Source: Blastomyces gilchristii SLH14081 (Eukaryota; Ascomycota; Eurotiomycetes; Onygenales; Ajellomycetaceae). From it: a stretch of 64,000 nt of DNA. This document shows positions 10,998 through 22,624 of the stretch, in pieces; the first letter of the stretch is position 1; every line of letters starts with the position of its first letter. The stretch covers positions 1,424,720 to 1,488,719 of the forward strand of contig NW_003101676.1 in assembly GCF_000003855.2 (NCBI RefSeq), in the 5' to 3' direction. The notes beneath the pieces are model-generated. The model was not told the DNA's origin and ran no database searches. It was given only the letters and a program-made list of their open reading frames with translations. Both the position numbers and the translations under genes were made by a program.

Positions 10998-11947
10998 GAT
11001 CATTGAGTGAACATTGAGGGTTTTGCTTACTTTGCCATTTTACTTTATTTTATATATACTTTTTTTTTTTTTTTTTTTTTTTTTTTGAAGTCGACATTTT
11101 TGCTTTTGGTTTATTTTCTTGCACATATTCCAATTCCAACTAACGATGACGAACGATGTTAAGCTTAATGATTGCATTTGGCTAGGCGTATGGTTTGACT
11201 GCTATTGTTTGATTTTACATGTTATGATCTTTTTTTTATCTGGATACCCTCACTACGCTGTATACTCCGTATCGCGTTGCCTTTGTGGACACGAGTTACT
11301 CAACCCAAAAATTGCACTAAATGGCTTTGTTTCAAGGCCAATTTTTGTACATATGCTGTACATACGAACGCAAGAAACCAGGGTACTTTCCAAATAATTT
11401 CATATTGTCATGAACTAGCTAGCTCATTATGTGCAGTTTCTACGCAATCATAAACTATAACTATAGGGGGCTCGTTTTTCCTCGTTTGTTTCAGCACTCA
11501 TCGATTTCGACCGTAGTATATCCCAGGTGATGTTTTCCTAGCCTAGAAATCTCAAGTATACAGAGCTATGGACTGTGTAATTGTTGAGATGGGTCAAAGG
11601 GTTCAGAGTCGCCGCCTATCGTCTTCGCTTTGCTTTTCCCGTGCGCAACCACCCCGTCCGTGACCTTTGATACCTCTCTGGTAGGTACGCGTGACGGTCA
11701 CATGTGTCGACGAACCGCCTGCATTATGCGTCCAATAATAGTAAACAATGACCAAACATTGAACAGATCCATCGACGATTAAGGACCGGATGACTGGGTC
11801 CCTTGTAGTTGCGCGGGTTGAAATGGCTGTCGTGCAGGATGCGGAGTATTATCCCCCCCAACTCACTGGTACGGGATTGTATGAGTAGGATTCAAGGATG
11901 ACTTGACTTAAGGTCAGTTCATTTCTGAGATCATCGTAAACTGGTAA
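10998..11947. other. Convergent intergenic region
   Basis: This 950-bp stretch separates the 3' ends of the convergent arrestin-like and Prp4 genes. It includes a 27-base T run. Two overlapping plus-strand frames (11,119-11,453) lack domains. No RNA gene seen. Confidence 0.45.
11060..11086. repeat. Poly(T) run
   Basis: Twenty-seven consecutive T bases about 60 bp after the arrestin-like stop codon, preceded by a TA-rich stretch. Confidence 0.95.
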
Positions 11948-13632
11948 TCATCCATCAATGCCCCAGAGTTTCACCGTGCGATCGTGGCCGCAGCTTGCAA
12001 TCCATTTCACATCATCGCTGATATCGACGCTAAGAACATTTCCAGAATGCCCGCTCAGGGACTTGACGAGTGACCAGTCATCCGCGCTGAACACGTTGAC
12101 GTTCTTATCAAAGCCACTGGATACGAAGAACGTGCCAGATTTCTTTGGCTGTACTGGCTGCGAGGGTGGCGGCGGTGGTGATTGGCCATCTACTGGCGTG
12201 GAAGGGGTAGCCGGACTGTCGATTGCAACGGCATTCTTGTCTTGTAGTGGAACGGATGGGAGATGTGAAGCTGCTGATTCAGTTCCTTTATACCACCTGA
12301 GGTCCGAGACGACGCCGCGATGGGCCCCTACCCCGCCCGTGCAACGCACCTGTCTGATGTCCCAGCATTTGACCCAACCGTCACCTGAGCCAGAGAGCAT
12401 ACGATATCCGTCCGCACCCCAATCTAGACCGAATATTTCTCGGATATGCCCTTCCAGAATCATCACTGTTCGACCGGTACGTAAGTCCCAGATACGTCCA
12501 TAACTATCCAGACCACCGCTGGCAAGCAGGGAGCCATCGGGATTAAATGCTAACGAGTAAACTTCTCGAGAGTGCCCTTCTTGCAGGAGAAGTTCTGTAC
12601 TGGTTGCAACGTCCCAAAGTCGCCAAGTTGTATCGTAGGAAGCAGACGCAAGGTAGTCTCCCGAAGGATGAAATTCTACACGACAGACGCGTCCTGAGTG
12701 ACCTGATAATGTCGTTAATGGGGTATCTTGAGTGAGAGACCAAAGATTGACGTTCCCTTCGCCTCCTCCAGATGCCATGTTAACAGAGGACTCCGATACA
12801 TTAGATTCTGCTCTCGTGGCGCCTGGAAACCATGAAATTCCTCCAACTCGATCTGTATGGCCCCGCAATGTGGTCCTTTCTTCCAAATTTGGCACATTGA
12901 GAAGTTTGATTCCTCCTCCCCAGTTTCCTGCAGCTAGGATTTGGCCGTTTGGCGCAAAACGAGTAATGCTGACTGGACGCTCGCCCGCGATTTGAGACCC
13001 GTAAAGATCGAAGCTCTGTAACTTCTCTTTAATCGCTTTGCGATGCTTGATATGTGTCCGTAGTGGGATAGTGGATTCTTCCTTTTGCCGCTCAACTCTA
13101 GCTTTTGCCCGTGGTAGCGAATATCTAGCAATGTTCTGCCGCGCCTGGAGTAATTCTGGCACGCCCTCAGTATAAAATTCCTCCTCGCCTTCCTCCTCTT
13201 CCTCTTCGTCCTCCCCTCCCTCTTTCATAGATACATCCTCCCCTTCTTCGCCAGCAGTAGCTCCGGCAGCCTCCTTCTGCTCCTCAAGATCCGTTAATAG
13301 CTCACGTAAGCGGTCTCGTCTATCTGCTGCATCTTCGCCGAAGAGGGTGATGGGATGTCCAAGTTCGCGTAATCTGGCACGAACTCGGCTATCTTCGGTG
13401 GGAACTGCAATTGCAGCAGCTCTCCTGCGGCGGGAAAATTGCGAAAGGATAGCAGACGCTCTCTCGGGGGGAATGCCCGCAGCGGTAGCGGGCATATCAT
13501 AGTCTCGATCCACAGCTAAGTTTCCGGAAAACAGTATATTAGTTCAATGTTGGTCACGAATCGGGAAGATAAAAGGAGGTACGGTATAATTGCTTTTCAT
13601 TACTTACGGATATTATTTAGGTCAATCCCCAT
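11948..13632 (-). CDS. prp4: U4/U6 snRNP protein Prp4 (WD40)
   Basis: Two exons. A 25-nt first exon (13632-13608, reading MGIDLNNI) ends at a GTAAGT donor; the acceptor TTAG precedes 13515, so the intron is 13516-13607. The product is 530 residues. Residues about 18-80 carry the Prp4/SFM motif: IPPERASAILSQFSRRRRA and RVRARLRELGHPITLFGEDA. An acidic stretch follows (EDEEEEEEGEEEFY). WD40 repeats cover residues about 190-530, with repeated GH and WD ends such as LRGHTDRV, LSGHSGRVCRVEFHPSGDYL and TWRLWDV. A Pro-rich insert (PPPPPSQPVQPKK) separates the last two blades. Prp4 bridges U4/U6 in the tri-snRNP with Prp3. The extended frame would otherwise appear to start at a GTG, which the small first exon explains. 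Confidence 0.92.
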
Positions 13633-14486
13633 CTTCGTATCCTATGATTCAACAGACATGGCGCTGATAAGCTAGGGTAAGGAATGGGAAGAGCTGGACG
13701 GGCAGATCTTTTGTTCACAGGAATTCTTCTGGGAATATTTCCCTGCAGAATAGGAGGGGATATAAAAATAACAAAGTGTGGAACAATGGACCGGGTTCAG
13801 TATACCTCTGGGGCATCCTCGACGTATGCTCGCCGAGCGGGATGCATCTTGGAGTAACGGTTCCCGCAGAGGGGAGGGGTTAAAATTAAGGCTAGCTGGA
13901 TTAAAAGCGTAGGTCGAAGGTGTGAGGCCGTCAGTATACGTAGCGAGTGTGTCTTCCCTACAAGAATGCTATCATGGCGGGATGGAGTTGGACGTTGAGC
14001 AGTTGCATGTCAGTAGGCACATATTCTTAAGAGGGAAGCTTCAACGGAGCCGCAAGCACGTGACATCACCGCCAACTACCTAGATTTCAAGATGTAACTA
14101 CTCCGTACATAATACAATAATATAGAGGGAACCTTGAGTTCTTACTAAATCACGTCACATTATTATACTTGCTGGAGCTTGTGGCCTGAAGTTAAAAGGA
14201 CTGGCATGGATTTATGCTGTATGATCCGATTCGTTATAGGCGTAACTAAACATATACAAAATATCCAACACCTCTGTACGCTTTTGAGCGAATATTGATT
14301 TGTTTACACAACAATATCACTTCTGAATACTAAAGGACCTAAATTCGAATAAAATGGGCAGATAATTACAATGCGATGATTCTAGAAAAATCGCGGGCTT
14401 AGCGCGCGAATTCGATTTTCCTTACACAAGATCGATGGCTAGAATGAAATAGCATATGGAGTTGATTATCGGTGTGATCCTCTTCT
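13633..14486. other. Intergenic, no gene recognised
   Basis: No frame longer than 60 codons with a start and no tRNA fold. It should hold the prp4 promoter near 13,640. It marks the change from housekeeping genes to a pocket of less conserved genes. Confidence 0.45.
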
Positions 14487-14945
14487 ATGCCAACTCATCT
14501 GTGGGAGAGATTCTTTATTGCAAATACGACAACGGCTAGGATGACGTGGATATTGATCCCGCCAGAGACAGTTAAGAAACACTTCGAACGACTGAAGGCT
14601 TGGACCATTTACTTTATCCAATATCGTAACGCTGCGGAGGAGGCAAGTATGGATGGCTCATCCGTCAAGGATGCCCCAAAAATCCATCGGCCACCTGTCG
14701 TCAAACACTTCACCTTTCTATCCATTCCCAGCAGGAGTCATTGTACCGCATTTAAAGTATACTCCATCAAAATTTCGCTTGCCTTCGAGGGATGCCCATG
14801 CATGGGTGCCTTACTTTTGACGGTGGTGGTGCGGGCCTGTTCCGCTCACCACAATACCTACCATAACTCATTTATTGCTTGTCAAGAGCCTTACACCTTC
14901 GTAGAAAAGGGAAGCAATGACCTCGAAATAATAGGTAGTTATTAG
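14487..14945 (+). CDS. Possible hypothetical protein
   Basis: An ATG-initiated frame of 152 codons. The first 75 residues (PPETVKKHFERLKAWTIYF, then AAEEASMDGSSVKDAPKIHRP) look more protein-like than the rest. I recognise no family. No intron signals are needed, and none supports expression. It may be a chance frame or a gene fragment. Confidence 0.25.
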   Translation: MPTHLWERFFIANTTTARMTWILIPPETVKKHFERLKAWTIYFIQYRNAAEEASMDGSSVKDAPKIHRPPVVKHFTFLSIPSRSHCTAFKVYSIKISLAFEGCPCMGALLLTVVVRACSAHHNTYHNSFIACQEPYTFVEKGSNDLEIIGSY

Positions 14946-15014
14946 ATAGTATTTGTCAGGCCACATTTCTTGAATTTCAAAAACTTGCGAGTCCTTTAGC
15001 TTTAAATCACCACA

Positions 15015-15303
15015 GTAAGTGAGAATCCTCTGTTTCTCAGTGGAATCCCCATACTAACAATTCATAAGCAGTGGAGATTCGGTCATGAGTACTACCTCAG
15101 GTCTATCAGGTTTCTGCAAGAATCCACCCTGCCGACACGCAAATAATGAGCACGCTCAAAGGACTTGTTTAGCACAGGGATGTCGAAAAAAATGGAAACG
15201 TTGTCAGATCGAAAATCCGTATAGAATATGCAAGAAGTGCCCTGATCATCCCGCGGTTAAGGAAATGTTGGGCTGGAGTGAAGATTTAGATGAGTTGGGA
15301 TGA
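15015..15303 (+). CDS. Small Cys-rich protein with a 5' UTR intron
   Basis: The coding part is 15085-15303, 72 residues starting MSTTSGLSGFCKNPPCRHA. Upstream, 15015-15071 has the full form of a fungal intron: GTAAGT donor, an ACTAAC branch site near 15053 and a CAG acceptor, leaving 13 nt of leader before the ATG. This suggests a transcribed gene with an intron in its 5' untranslated region. Seven cysteines occur in spaced pairs (FCKNPPC, TCLAQGCRKKWKRC, RICKKCP) with histidines nearby, a pattern suited to zinc binding. No signal peptide is visible, so secretion is unlikely. I do not know the family. Its stop codon lies only nine bases from the 3' end of the convergent 610-aa gene. Confidence 0.5.
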
Positions 15304-15312
15304 AGGTGTGGT

Positions 15313-17145
15313 CTAATTAGCAGAAGGTATTGAATTATCTGTTTCCTCTACACTCATATCCTCCGTTTTATACCCCGAGGAGCCAGCTACATCAGAGTCT
15401 TCTTCGAACACCTGGAGTAATTCGTCGGTATTAACGTCACACTGATCAGCTTCTGGGCCTCGCATCTCTTTTAGCCACTGAAATATCGCTCGGGTTGGAT
15501 GGATCCAGGAGTGGAGGTCATTGTTAGCGTTGTTTGATCGTGATTCTGAACGGGAAATCGGTATGTGAATAGAGGAATCAGGATATAGTCCATATGATAT
15601 CGTATTTTCAGATAAATCCATATCCGTAAATCCTCTATCCTCTATCATCTCTTGAAGCCCTTCCCAAAACCAACTTTTATAGCGAAGATGATGTCCACAG
15701 GTTGCGTGACGCTGGACCGCAAAAGTACTTAGATCTAGTTTAGACTCACCCGGTGGCCTCCATGGTGACATTGGGGTTGGTATAAGATGACGTTCTGGTC
15801 CTCGTGCTGAAGTGATGAAAAGCAAAAACGCTTCTTCCGCCCGGGGAATCAGTGGTACTACTGATGCCACTTGAGCATTGGGTTCCTCTGAAAATCGGCA
15901 AAAGAATGATTGCGCTGTCTGAGTCCACCAGGATAATGATAGATTGGCCCTCCACATTCCAGAACCAGCCAGAATATGAATGAACTTTCTCGACAGAAGG
16001 GATGATATTGAAGCCCCCATCCATATGCCTCCAACCGTAGGCGAGCGAGTATACCCAGAAATTGCGGCTCTTTCATTCTCCGCGGGCCACTCGGCTAGGA
16101 GTTGGCTCAACCAAGCTCCGGACACATGGCAGTACGTTCCTGGATCATATAAGGCACTCCGTAGAATTGGAGCGATGCCAATGGCGCTGATGGTCATGAA
16201 GGAGGGGATATGAGGAAGGAAGCCGGCAAAAAGGGTATCGCCCGATATTCCGTGTCTCTGTTGTGCGATGTGGCGGGGCCTAGGAAGGGCTGCAGGTCTG
16301 GCGAATAGGCTGTGCGTCGGCAAGGCTAATGCCGCAAATAATGCCGCGATGCCCTGCAGGCGAAGGCCATAGGCTGCACAATAACGGGAGAGGAAGTTCA
16401 GCGCTTCGGCCGCGCTAGGAGGTGATTTGGTTTTCCTTGTTGTAACATACGGTGTCAGAATCGTAAACAGATCTTCGCTGCAAAGCTGGACATTCCATGG
16501 CGACAAGTACTCTTTGTCGTCATGTTGGACCGTGGCTCTCCAACCGTTACCATTTGCTAAAACAGCGGCCCACCATTCGGCTTCGATGGCACTACTCTGC
16601 ATATCCATGAGGCCAGATTCCCTAGGATTCTCGTGGCGATTGATAATGCGAGCTGTGACACCGGTATATGTGAGGCTTCCGTATTGTGATTCTGCCCAAA
16701 ATGCGGATAATATGAAAGCCCATGCGCATGTGAATGCGGCCAAATGGTTGTCACAAGATTGACAAGTTTGTACTATGTCAGAACTAGAAGAGCTCTGCAA
16801 CCAAGAAAAACATCCATCCACTGTACATCTTGTTGGAGTTGAAACGCCAAGAAGAAGTTGTTCGGTCGACGTTGCGTCGCCCAAATCACAAGTATTTGAT
16901 GCAGACTCAATATGCCATATCGCTCTGCCCTTGGCGTACAAGCGATTATGCTCTCCTTTGAATCCTTTTAATGCGGTCTTTGTATAACTTGGAACCTCGC
17001 GAAGAAATAGTTGGAATGCTGCTGGGTCAAAACCGCTCCGAGAAGTTGCAAACTGAAAGATAGTACTCCATAGTCTATGACTCCTCTTGAGGGTGAGCTC
17101 GGGCTCATCACCACATGGGTAAAACGCAAATAGATCGCATTCCAT
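15313..17145 (-). CDS. Conserved-looking fungal membrane protein, function unknown
   Basis: A single uninterrupted frame of 610 codons from an ATG at 17145 (MECDLFAFYPCGDEPELTL). Several hydrophobic stretches could span the membrane: AAFTCAWAFILSAFWA (near residue 135), LRLQGIAALFAALALP (near 258), FMTISAIGIAPILRSAL (near 315) and GGIWMGASISSLL (near 374). The C-terminal 110 residues are acidic and probably soluble. I recall no characterised member with this layout and assign no function. It lies back to back with the acetyltransferase gene starting at 17442, with a 296-bp shared upstream region. Length and intactness argue that it is a real gene. Confidence 0.65.
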   Translation of the reverse strand: MECDLFAFYPCGDEPELTLKRSHRLWSTIFQFATSRSGFDPAAFQLFLREVPSYTKTALKGFKGEHNRLYAKGRAIWHIESASNTCDLGDATSTEQLLLGVSTPTRCTVDGCFSWLQSSSSSDIVQTCQSCDNHLAAFTCAWAFILSAFWAESQYGSLTYTGVTARIINRHENPRESGLMDMQSSAIEAEWWAAVLANGNGWRATVQHDDKEYLSPWNVQLCSEDLFTILTPYVTTRKTKSPPSAAEALNFLSRYCAAYGLRLQGIAALFAALALPTHSLFARPAALPRPRHIAQQRHGISGDTLFAGFLPHIPSFMTISAIGIAPILRSALYDPGTYCHVSGAWLSQLLAEWPAENERAAISGYTRSPTVGGIWMGASISSLLSRKFIHILAGSGMWRANLSLSWWTQTAQSFFCRFSEEPNAQVASVVPLIPRAEEAFLLFITSARGPERHLIPTPMSPWRPPGESKLDLSTFAVQRHATCGHHLRYKSWFWEGLQEMIEDRGFTDMDLSENTISYGLYPDSSIHIPISRSESRSNNANNDLHSWIHPTRAIFQWLKEMRGPEADQCDVNTDELLQVFEEDSDVAGSSGYKTEDMSVEETDNSIPSAN

Positions 17146-17441
17146 CGAGGGCCAAAGGAGACAGATGAGGGTTCGTATGTTGTACCAGAGTTACTCTGAG
17201 AAGAAAAGTGCATTTGGGCCTCTTTTCCCCAAACCCTCAGACTCAAAGTGCTGAACCTGTTAGAGGATAACGTTGTTATCTATAATCTATCTAGGGTGAA
17301 ACTATATATAACCTTGGAAGTTGGCCGGGGGTAAGTTGGGTGGCACGTGATTAGGGTAGGTGTAATCACCAACACCCCCCCGCGCTGACCTTTCTCAACA
17401 TAGAGGATTGGAACGAAGAGGCTAGATGATTGTGAGTAAAT

Positions 17442-18449
17442 ATGGCATCGTCGCTATCTTCAGGAAAAGTATCAAACTCTTTTCCACCTTCCCTCAGTCC
17501 ACACTCTACTTATCGTGCTGTCAAATTTCTACCAGAACCCTGCGTTATTCCTATTGAGAGTTCTTGGAATACAAGCGAACTAAATAATACAAACATGGAA
17601 AAGCATGTGTACGAGAGCTCTCCCGGCGACCGAGTAACAGATGCCATGCTAGATGAAGCTGCGGAACTCTTTAATAAGAACTACGGTATCTGGGGAAATA
17701 ATTCACATAATCCAGGTAAGCATGATGCTATGTCCTTGTCGTTCTGTCTGACGTATTCTCAGGAAAACCTGTCAAGCTCAGTGCAAGTCGTCTGCGGAAA
17801 CAATACCTACCCGATACCGCTACCACGACCTACGTCAAAGTGACCGTGAATGAGAATCTTGCTGGAAACGCATTCGCGTGTCGTTGGAAACATAGTGGAA
17901 AGAACATTTGTTGGATTACTCAGTTGGTTGTTGACCGTAACTACCGCGAACGTGGACTCGCGAGCGCCCTGTTGAGATTGATTCGTTTGGATACGGATGA
18001 TATGTACGGCATCATGAGCTCTCATCCAGCTGCATGCATGGCAGCCGCATCATCTTATGGGAGTAAGCATTATCTTCCCGATGACAAGCAATACTTGATT
18101 CTAATTCTAAATAGTGGGTATTGAAAAGGTTTCTTTGAGCTTGATTAAAGGTAACGCCAAAGCAATCATGGAAACTTCACCTATACCTTATATTAAAGAT
18201 GCAAGGTTGTGTGGCACCCTTTTTGATCCCGAAGATTCAACAGGACTCATCTGCGGGGTCAATACCGGATTCTTCGTTGATCACGAGGAACCGCTGGAGA
18301 TATTGGAAATGGTTCGTCAAAGCTGGCAGTGGCCACTTGGGGATTTGCCGGATGGCCATGAATATCTCCTTATTTTGTCAGGCAGACATCGCCGATCGAG
18401 ATCATCATCATCATCCAAATTCAAAGGTAGAGTGACCGAGAATATGTGA
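17442..18449 (+). CDS. GNAT-family N-acetyltransferase
   Basis: Three exons: 17442-17715, 17763-18062 and 18115-18449, with introns of 47 and 52 nt (GTAAGC donors; acceptors CTCAG and AATAG). The joined product has 302 residues. The central part contains the GNAT acetyl-CoA-binding motif: ICWITQLVVDRNYRERGLAS, where R-E-R-G-L-A sits at the Q/RxxGxG/A site, followed by a helix (ALLRLIRL). The last exon (SLIKGNAKAIMETSPIPYIK) continues the fold and ends in an Arg/Ser-rich tail (HRRSRSSSSSKFKGR). The acceptor substrate cannot be told from sequence. The upstream region is shared with the divergent 610-aa membrane protein, so the two may be coregulated; that is an inference. Confidence 0.75.
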
Positions 18450-18513
18450 TTGAACTTAAATTGGAGATAGTTTCGATTTATTCTTGAAATCATGACACTG
18501 TTCGAGGGTTGAC

Positions 18514-19744
18514 TTAGTAAAACGGTTGTAGCCCCTTGCTCATCGTCGGATCTTCCGACCACCGCATTGAAGATTGTATCTGATCACATGCATCACGGAA
18601 TAGATAAGTGCCAACGCCCGGAATCAGAAATTGAACCCGTTTTCTCCTAAGTACCTGCATTGCATTCTGAAAGCTTTCCACGCTCTTGGCAGTGTCTCCA
18701 AGCTTGTACCATGCGGCACAGAGGAAAAGATACACCACACCGCAGGTAAAAACTTCTTCCTCTGAGGGATTATAGTATCTATTCCACGTCAAGACATCTT
18801 CCCATCGTTTCCGTGCTTCTTCTGGTCCTCGGGAGAGACGCGCAAGCGCGATGAGCACCCTGACGTGCCCAAGCCGATCCACTATGTTCAGTTGCCGTAG
18901 GTTGCCATATACGGCTAGCAGCTCTCGGACCAGAAGCGCGGCATCCTCGCTACAGCCCTGTCTGATCCTGATTTCAACAAGGGAAAGGAGCAAGCGCCGG
19001 AACCCTCTCGATTTTTGACCGGATAGTGGTTTTGGCCGTTTTAAGTTGCGGTTCCACCATCTCCTCTGCCTCGAAAAGATAGGCGGTCCGGTCGGTTAAG
19101 TAGGCAAGCTCGCAGTAAAGATCGGCGAGAGACGATTGAACGAGGTAACGTTTGTATTTGGGCAGCCAAGGAGGCCTAGAGCAAGTTTGGAAGCAGATCT
19201 TCGATTCTTCAAATCGTCCCTTCCCGCGCATGATGCGGCCAACACAAAGGATATGGTCCCTGAGAAGGTGCTCCTGCTTCCCCGGAAGGCCCGCAATCTC
19301 TGCGTGCGCTTTATCGAATCGGAAACGACATACGTGATTAGTCGCCTATGATAGATACAGAGTTGCGAGGTCCTCTCGTGGTAACAGACCGCTAGGCCCA
19401 ATATTCAAACCTATCGTGAATAACTTTATTACACGCTCGGAGCCCTCGACATCACCATTGAGTCTCATGATAACGCTCTGTTGGTAGGCGCTTTCCACCT
19501 GAAGCCGCAGAAACTGCTTAGCAGAATCAAGGATCCATCGTTGACTGGGTACAATTTTGAATGCTGTCAATAATGACTTAATGAAGTGGATTCGACTGAC
19601 CATCGGGACATCATCCTGCGCAAAGTAGTTTGCCATGCTCTGTAATAACCCATTCGGATCCGTGTGAACTTCTTGGCCGCGGGAATAAATGTCTTGTGTG
19701 GCTGTGAGCCCAAGCGTACCCTGAGCATGCTCGGAAAATTTCCA
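18514..19744 (-). pseudogene. Broken TPR-type helical-repeat gene
   Basis: Three frame pieces join into one long helical protein of the fungal tetratricopeptide type: EHAQGTLGLTATQDIYSRG, then ANYFAQDDVPMVSRIHFIK, then AKQFLRLQVESAYQQS, then SSLADLYCELAYLTDRTAYL, then ALLVRELLAVYGNLRQLN. The order and spacing are continuous, but two lesions interrupt it. An in-frame TAG lies at 19346-19348 after LATLYLS, where a Gln codon would fit, and a frameshift near 19,000 separates RSKIER from LLLSLVEIRIRQG. No plausible intron removes either. The 5' end (a CAG acceptor before 19744) implies an earlier exon I could not place. Such TPR tails occur in fungal NLR-like and regulatory proteins; which one is unknown. 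Confidence 0.6.
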
Positions 19745-20891
19745 CTGGACACTTCACCCTGTTCTAAAAAGAGGTTTCTCCGGTGCCTAACTCTCCTGTT
19801 TTTGATAATATGATTAATCTGCGCCGTCTATGCGATTTCCCGTAACAGGTATGTTTTTGCCGATATGGTCTAAGACAGGATCTACACTGATGCACTTTGG
19901 AAGTCACTAGGAACGACATCTCGATTGAACTCGATTGAAGCAAAAGAGAATGAATGATACAGACAGTCAATTAACGGGATTGGAAACCAGGTGGAGAAGT
20001 TTCGGACGTATCTTCGCTTATACGATCGGTTAATATTTATGATGGCCCTTGCAACCCAAAAGTTAAATAAATTTCTCCACACCGGTTGACCAAACAACTA
20101 GCAAAAGTGTTTTGCCCAGTCAAAGTAGAAATGTGGGTCACCCCCAAATCCAGCGCTTTGCCTCAAAATAGCAGAGTTGAGAGTTGAAATCGCTAGAACT
20201 TATTATTGGAAACAGTCCCCAATTTCTTCCGACCATATCGTTACCGTTAGATACGGTCCAATACGCCTCTTATCAAACCTTCTAGACGCTATCCTTGGTC
20301 CTTAAACCAAATTGGTGATAAAAACGTTCCTCCATGTTTTCTACGTTTCCTTGTCTTTCTCTCGGCTCTAGCGCTTGGATGGTGTTTTGAAGCAACACGT
20401 TTCTGAAAGGGAAAGTGGTAGGTACGAGTTCCATTGGGACAAAAGCAAGGATATCATGTAATCAACGTACATTACAATAGAATACAAGAGGCTGCAGAGA
20501 TAAACTGAGAATAATTGAAAGTTGTTTCTTGATACCAAATGTACTTGGATCATTCTGTCACCATGTCGCCCCTCGCTCATTCTTCATGAACAGCATACCT
20601 CCTCCTCACACTAATGGTTTGGACAAGGGACAGTCTAACTCTGGATTCGTTAACACGAGTAAGACCTAATCCCTTTCTCTTTGCTCGTTCAATGCTTTGC
20701 TCACTCCAGCTCGATCGTTGACGTTTTTTATTGGCAGCTCATGGTGGAACTTGGTATTAAGAAAGCCTGAATGCGGTTTAGTATGATCAAAGCAACGAAA
20801 GTGAGTGACAATAAAGATGCTCTTAAACCAATTTTCAGCTTCAGAATCCGGCTGACTCTCTTGAGCATAGTAGGTAGTTGCGGTACAATTC
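19745..20891. other. No intact gene; possible upstream remains of the TPR gene
   Basis: Scattered short frames only. One minus-strand frame (20728-20919) encodes a hydrophobic segment (LLSLTFVALIILNRIQAFL) that could belong to a decayed exon. I cannot build a gene from these pieces. Confidence 0.35.
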
Positions 20892-21446
20892 TTATTTCTT
20901 TTGTTCGCGATTTTCCCATTCAATAAGCCGGGACCATGCCTCTCGACATACGGCTTTCAGTTTGTCTCCAGAGGAAGCACCTCGGATAACAAAGAGATCT
21001 TTCGACTGGATAAAATTCATACTCTTCGAGCTTATAGAAACCACATGTGTACTGATGCTCGTTCCCCGGGAGTCCTTTGTCACAGAAAGTTCATGTGTGT
21101 CGGTCACACGAATATGGTCGGGGGGAACAACAGTTGAATTTTCCATGGATGCGAGCTGTGATAGGTATTTTCGTTTAGCGTCAAGAGCCGCAGCAAAATA
21201 TCCTCCTAGCAAATGCTAGTAGTCGTGAGATCTGAGTGTCTGGGCTCGTTAACCAAAAGTCTGACCAAGTTGAGTAGCGCTTCTTAGCCGGTTCAGAGTC
21301 GTTGGACGTTAGTGTAAGCTGAGAGGGCGGCTCTACAGACTGATATTGGCCGGACCTTGATAGATTAAAGGATGTTTGTGGACTTAAATCAGAGACCTGG
21401 TTAGGCACATTTCGGGGAATATCGAAGCTGTGCGGTGTTCATGAAG
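20892..21446 (-). pseudogene. Possible degraded gene fragment
   Basis: Two overlapping minus-strand frames read like one protein broken by a frameshift. The upstream piece contains KKRYSTWSDFWLTSPDTQIS and the downstream piece GGYFAAALDAKRKYLSQLAS, ending VCREAWSRLIEWENREQ. Neither begins with ATG and in-frame stops lie just upstream of each. The switch happens around 21,190-21,215. I do not recognise the family. It might be the amino-terminal part of the TPR gene or an unrelated relic; an unlocated intron is an alternative. Confidence 0.35.
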
Positions 21447-21739
21447 TGGTCGAATAAACTACCTCTTATGGCTCATATATAGTCGTTTCGCTATCGACTA
21501 TCTGCGACTTGGGACCTGTTCACACCCCGTATATTTGTCGCTTCGCCATGGTCTTATCGATCCGCACCATTTTAGAGTGGATATCCTTGTTTTAATCTAG
21601 GAAGTTTGAACGAAGTTCTTGACCTTTAAAATATTAGCAGTTATTCAAGTGACAATAATGGTGACTAGGTGTGCGAAGAAGTACAGTCGTGCATGACCAA
21701 CCCTGTAGGCTAACTTACATAGTTGAGCAGATAACTATG

Positions 21740-21950
21740 TGGGTGAGACTTGGTATTGATGTTTTGAAACATTAAAAACAGGCAGGGTTTTCGCAGAGAT
21801 TGCTCTTCAAATATCTCCACAATTACAGGTCGGGGACCTTCCACAATCAAGAAGATTGGCGCATAGGGCCAGGTCTCTTCACCTTACAATTTGTATGGCA
21901 ATTTGACCCGGGGTTGTGGACCGTGGTGTGGTACCATGAGTCCATGACTC
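21740..21950 (+). repeat. Dispersed repeat, GC-normal copy
   Basis: This segment matches 50,495-50,700 in the same orientation. Shared landmarks are GAGACTTGG, TATTGATGTTTTGAAACAT, AGGGTTTTCGC and CACCTTACAATTTGTATGG. Differences are mostly C/T and G/A, with the second copy the more AT-rich. No coding content is recognised. It lies just outside the left edge of the AT-rich block. Confidence 0.8.
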
Positions 21951-22624
21951 ACCACCGAACAAACTCATCCACCCAACGAACTCCAAAAAGCACTCTATAG
22001 AGCTGTTAATTTTCAACCATAGCACAACAACACAATAAGATATTAATATTATTTATTAAAGATTGCAGAATACATCATATAAATATATATAATTAATTCA
22101 GAGAACAGTTGCTTAGCCTAATAATTGTAAGAAATCCCGCTCCTCGCGGATTCTTTACCCTTATTCCTATCTCTCATGTAACCAATTGTCGGAATGGGTG
22201 TCACGGATGAATATGTTGGAGACATATGAATCTTATGTGTATCAAGATCTGCTTCTTATATTATCCATGCACTATCTATTATATCTAATTCCATACAAAA
22301 GATAGAGCTATTTATAGTAAAACAAATGTGCGAGCTAAGTGAGCTAGCATAAGTAAGTATTAGACAAGTATTGTACTCCGTAGTAAGCTGATGATGATGA
22401 GAAATATAGTAGTAATACAATGTTAATAGCATTCAGTAGTGTATGATCTCTTTTTTCTGACACACTCTCTTCAGTGAATGTAACATGTGAAAGAAAGTGT
22501 AAATGAAGCTGTAAGAAAATAATCAAAAAGAAGTGTAGATGAATCTGTAGAAAGTATATTAAAATAGATTATTTATATCATTATTCTGCTTACATCTTGA
22601 TAATATCTGATATATTAACTAGGC

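Noticed and set aside
22198..22610. A solo LTR starting near TGTTGGAGACATATG
   Set aside because: The start looks copia-like, but no matching end, duplication or second copy was found.
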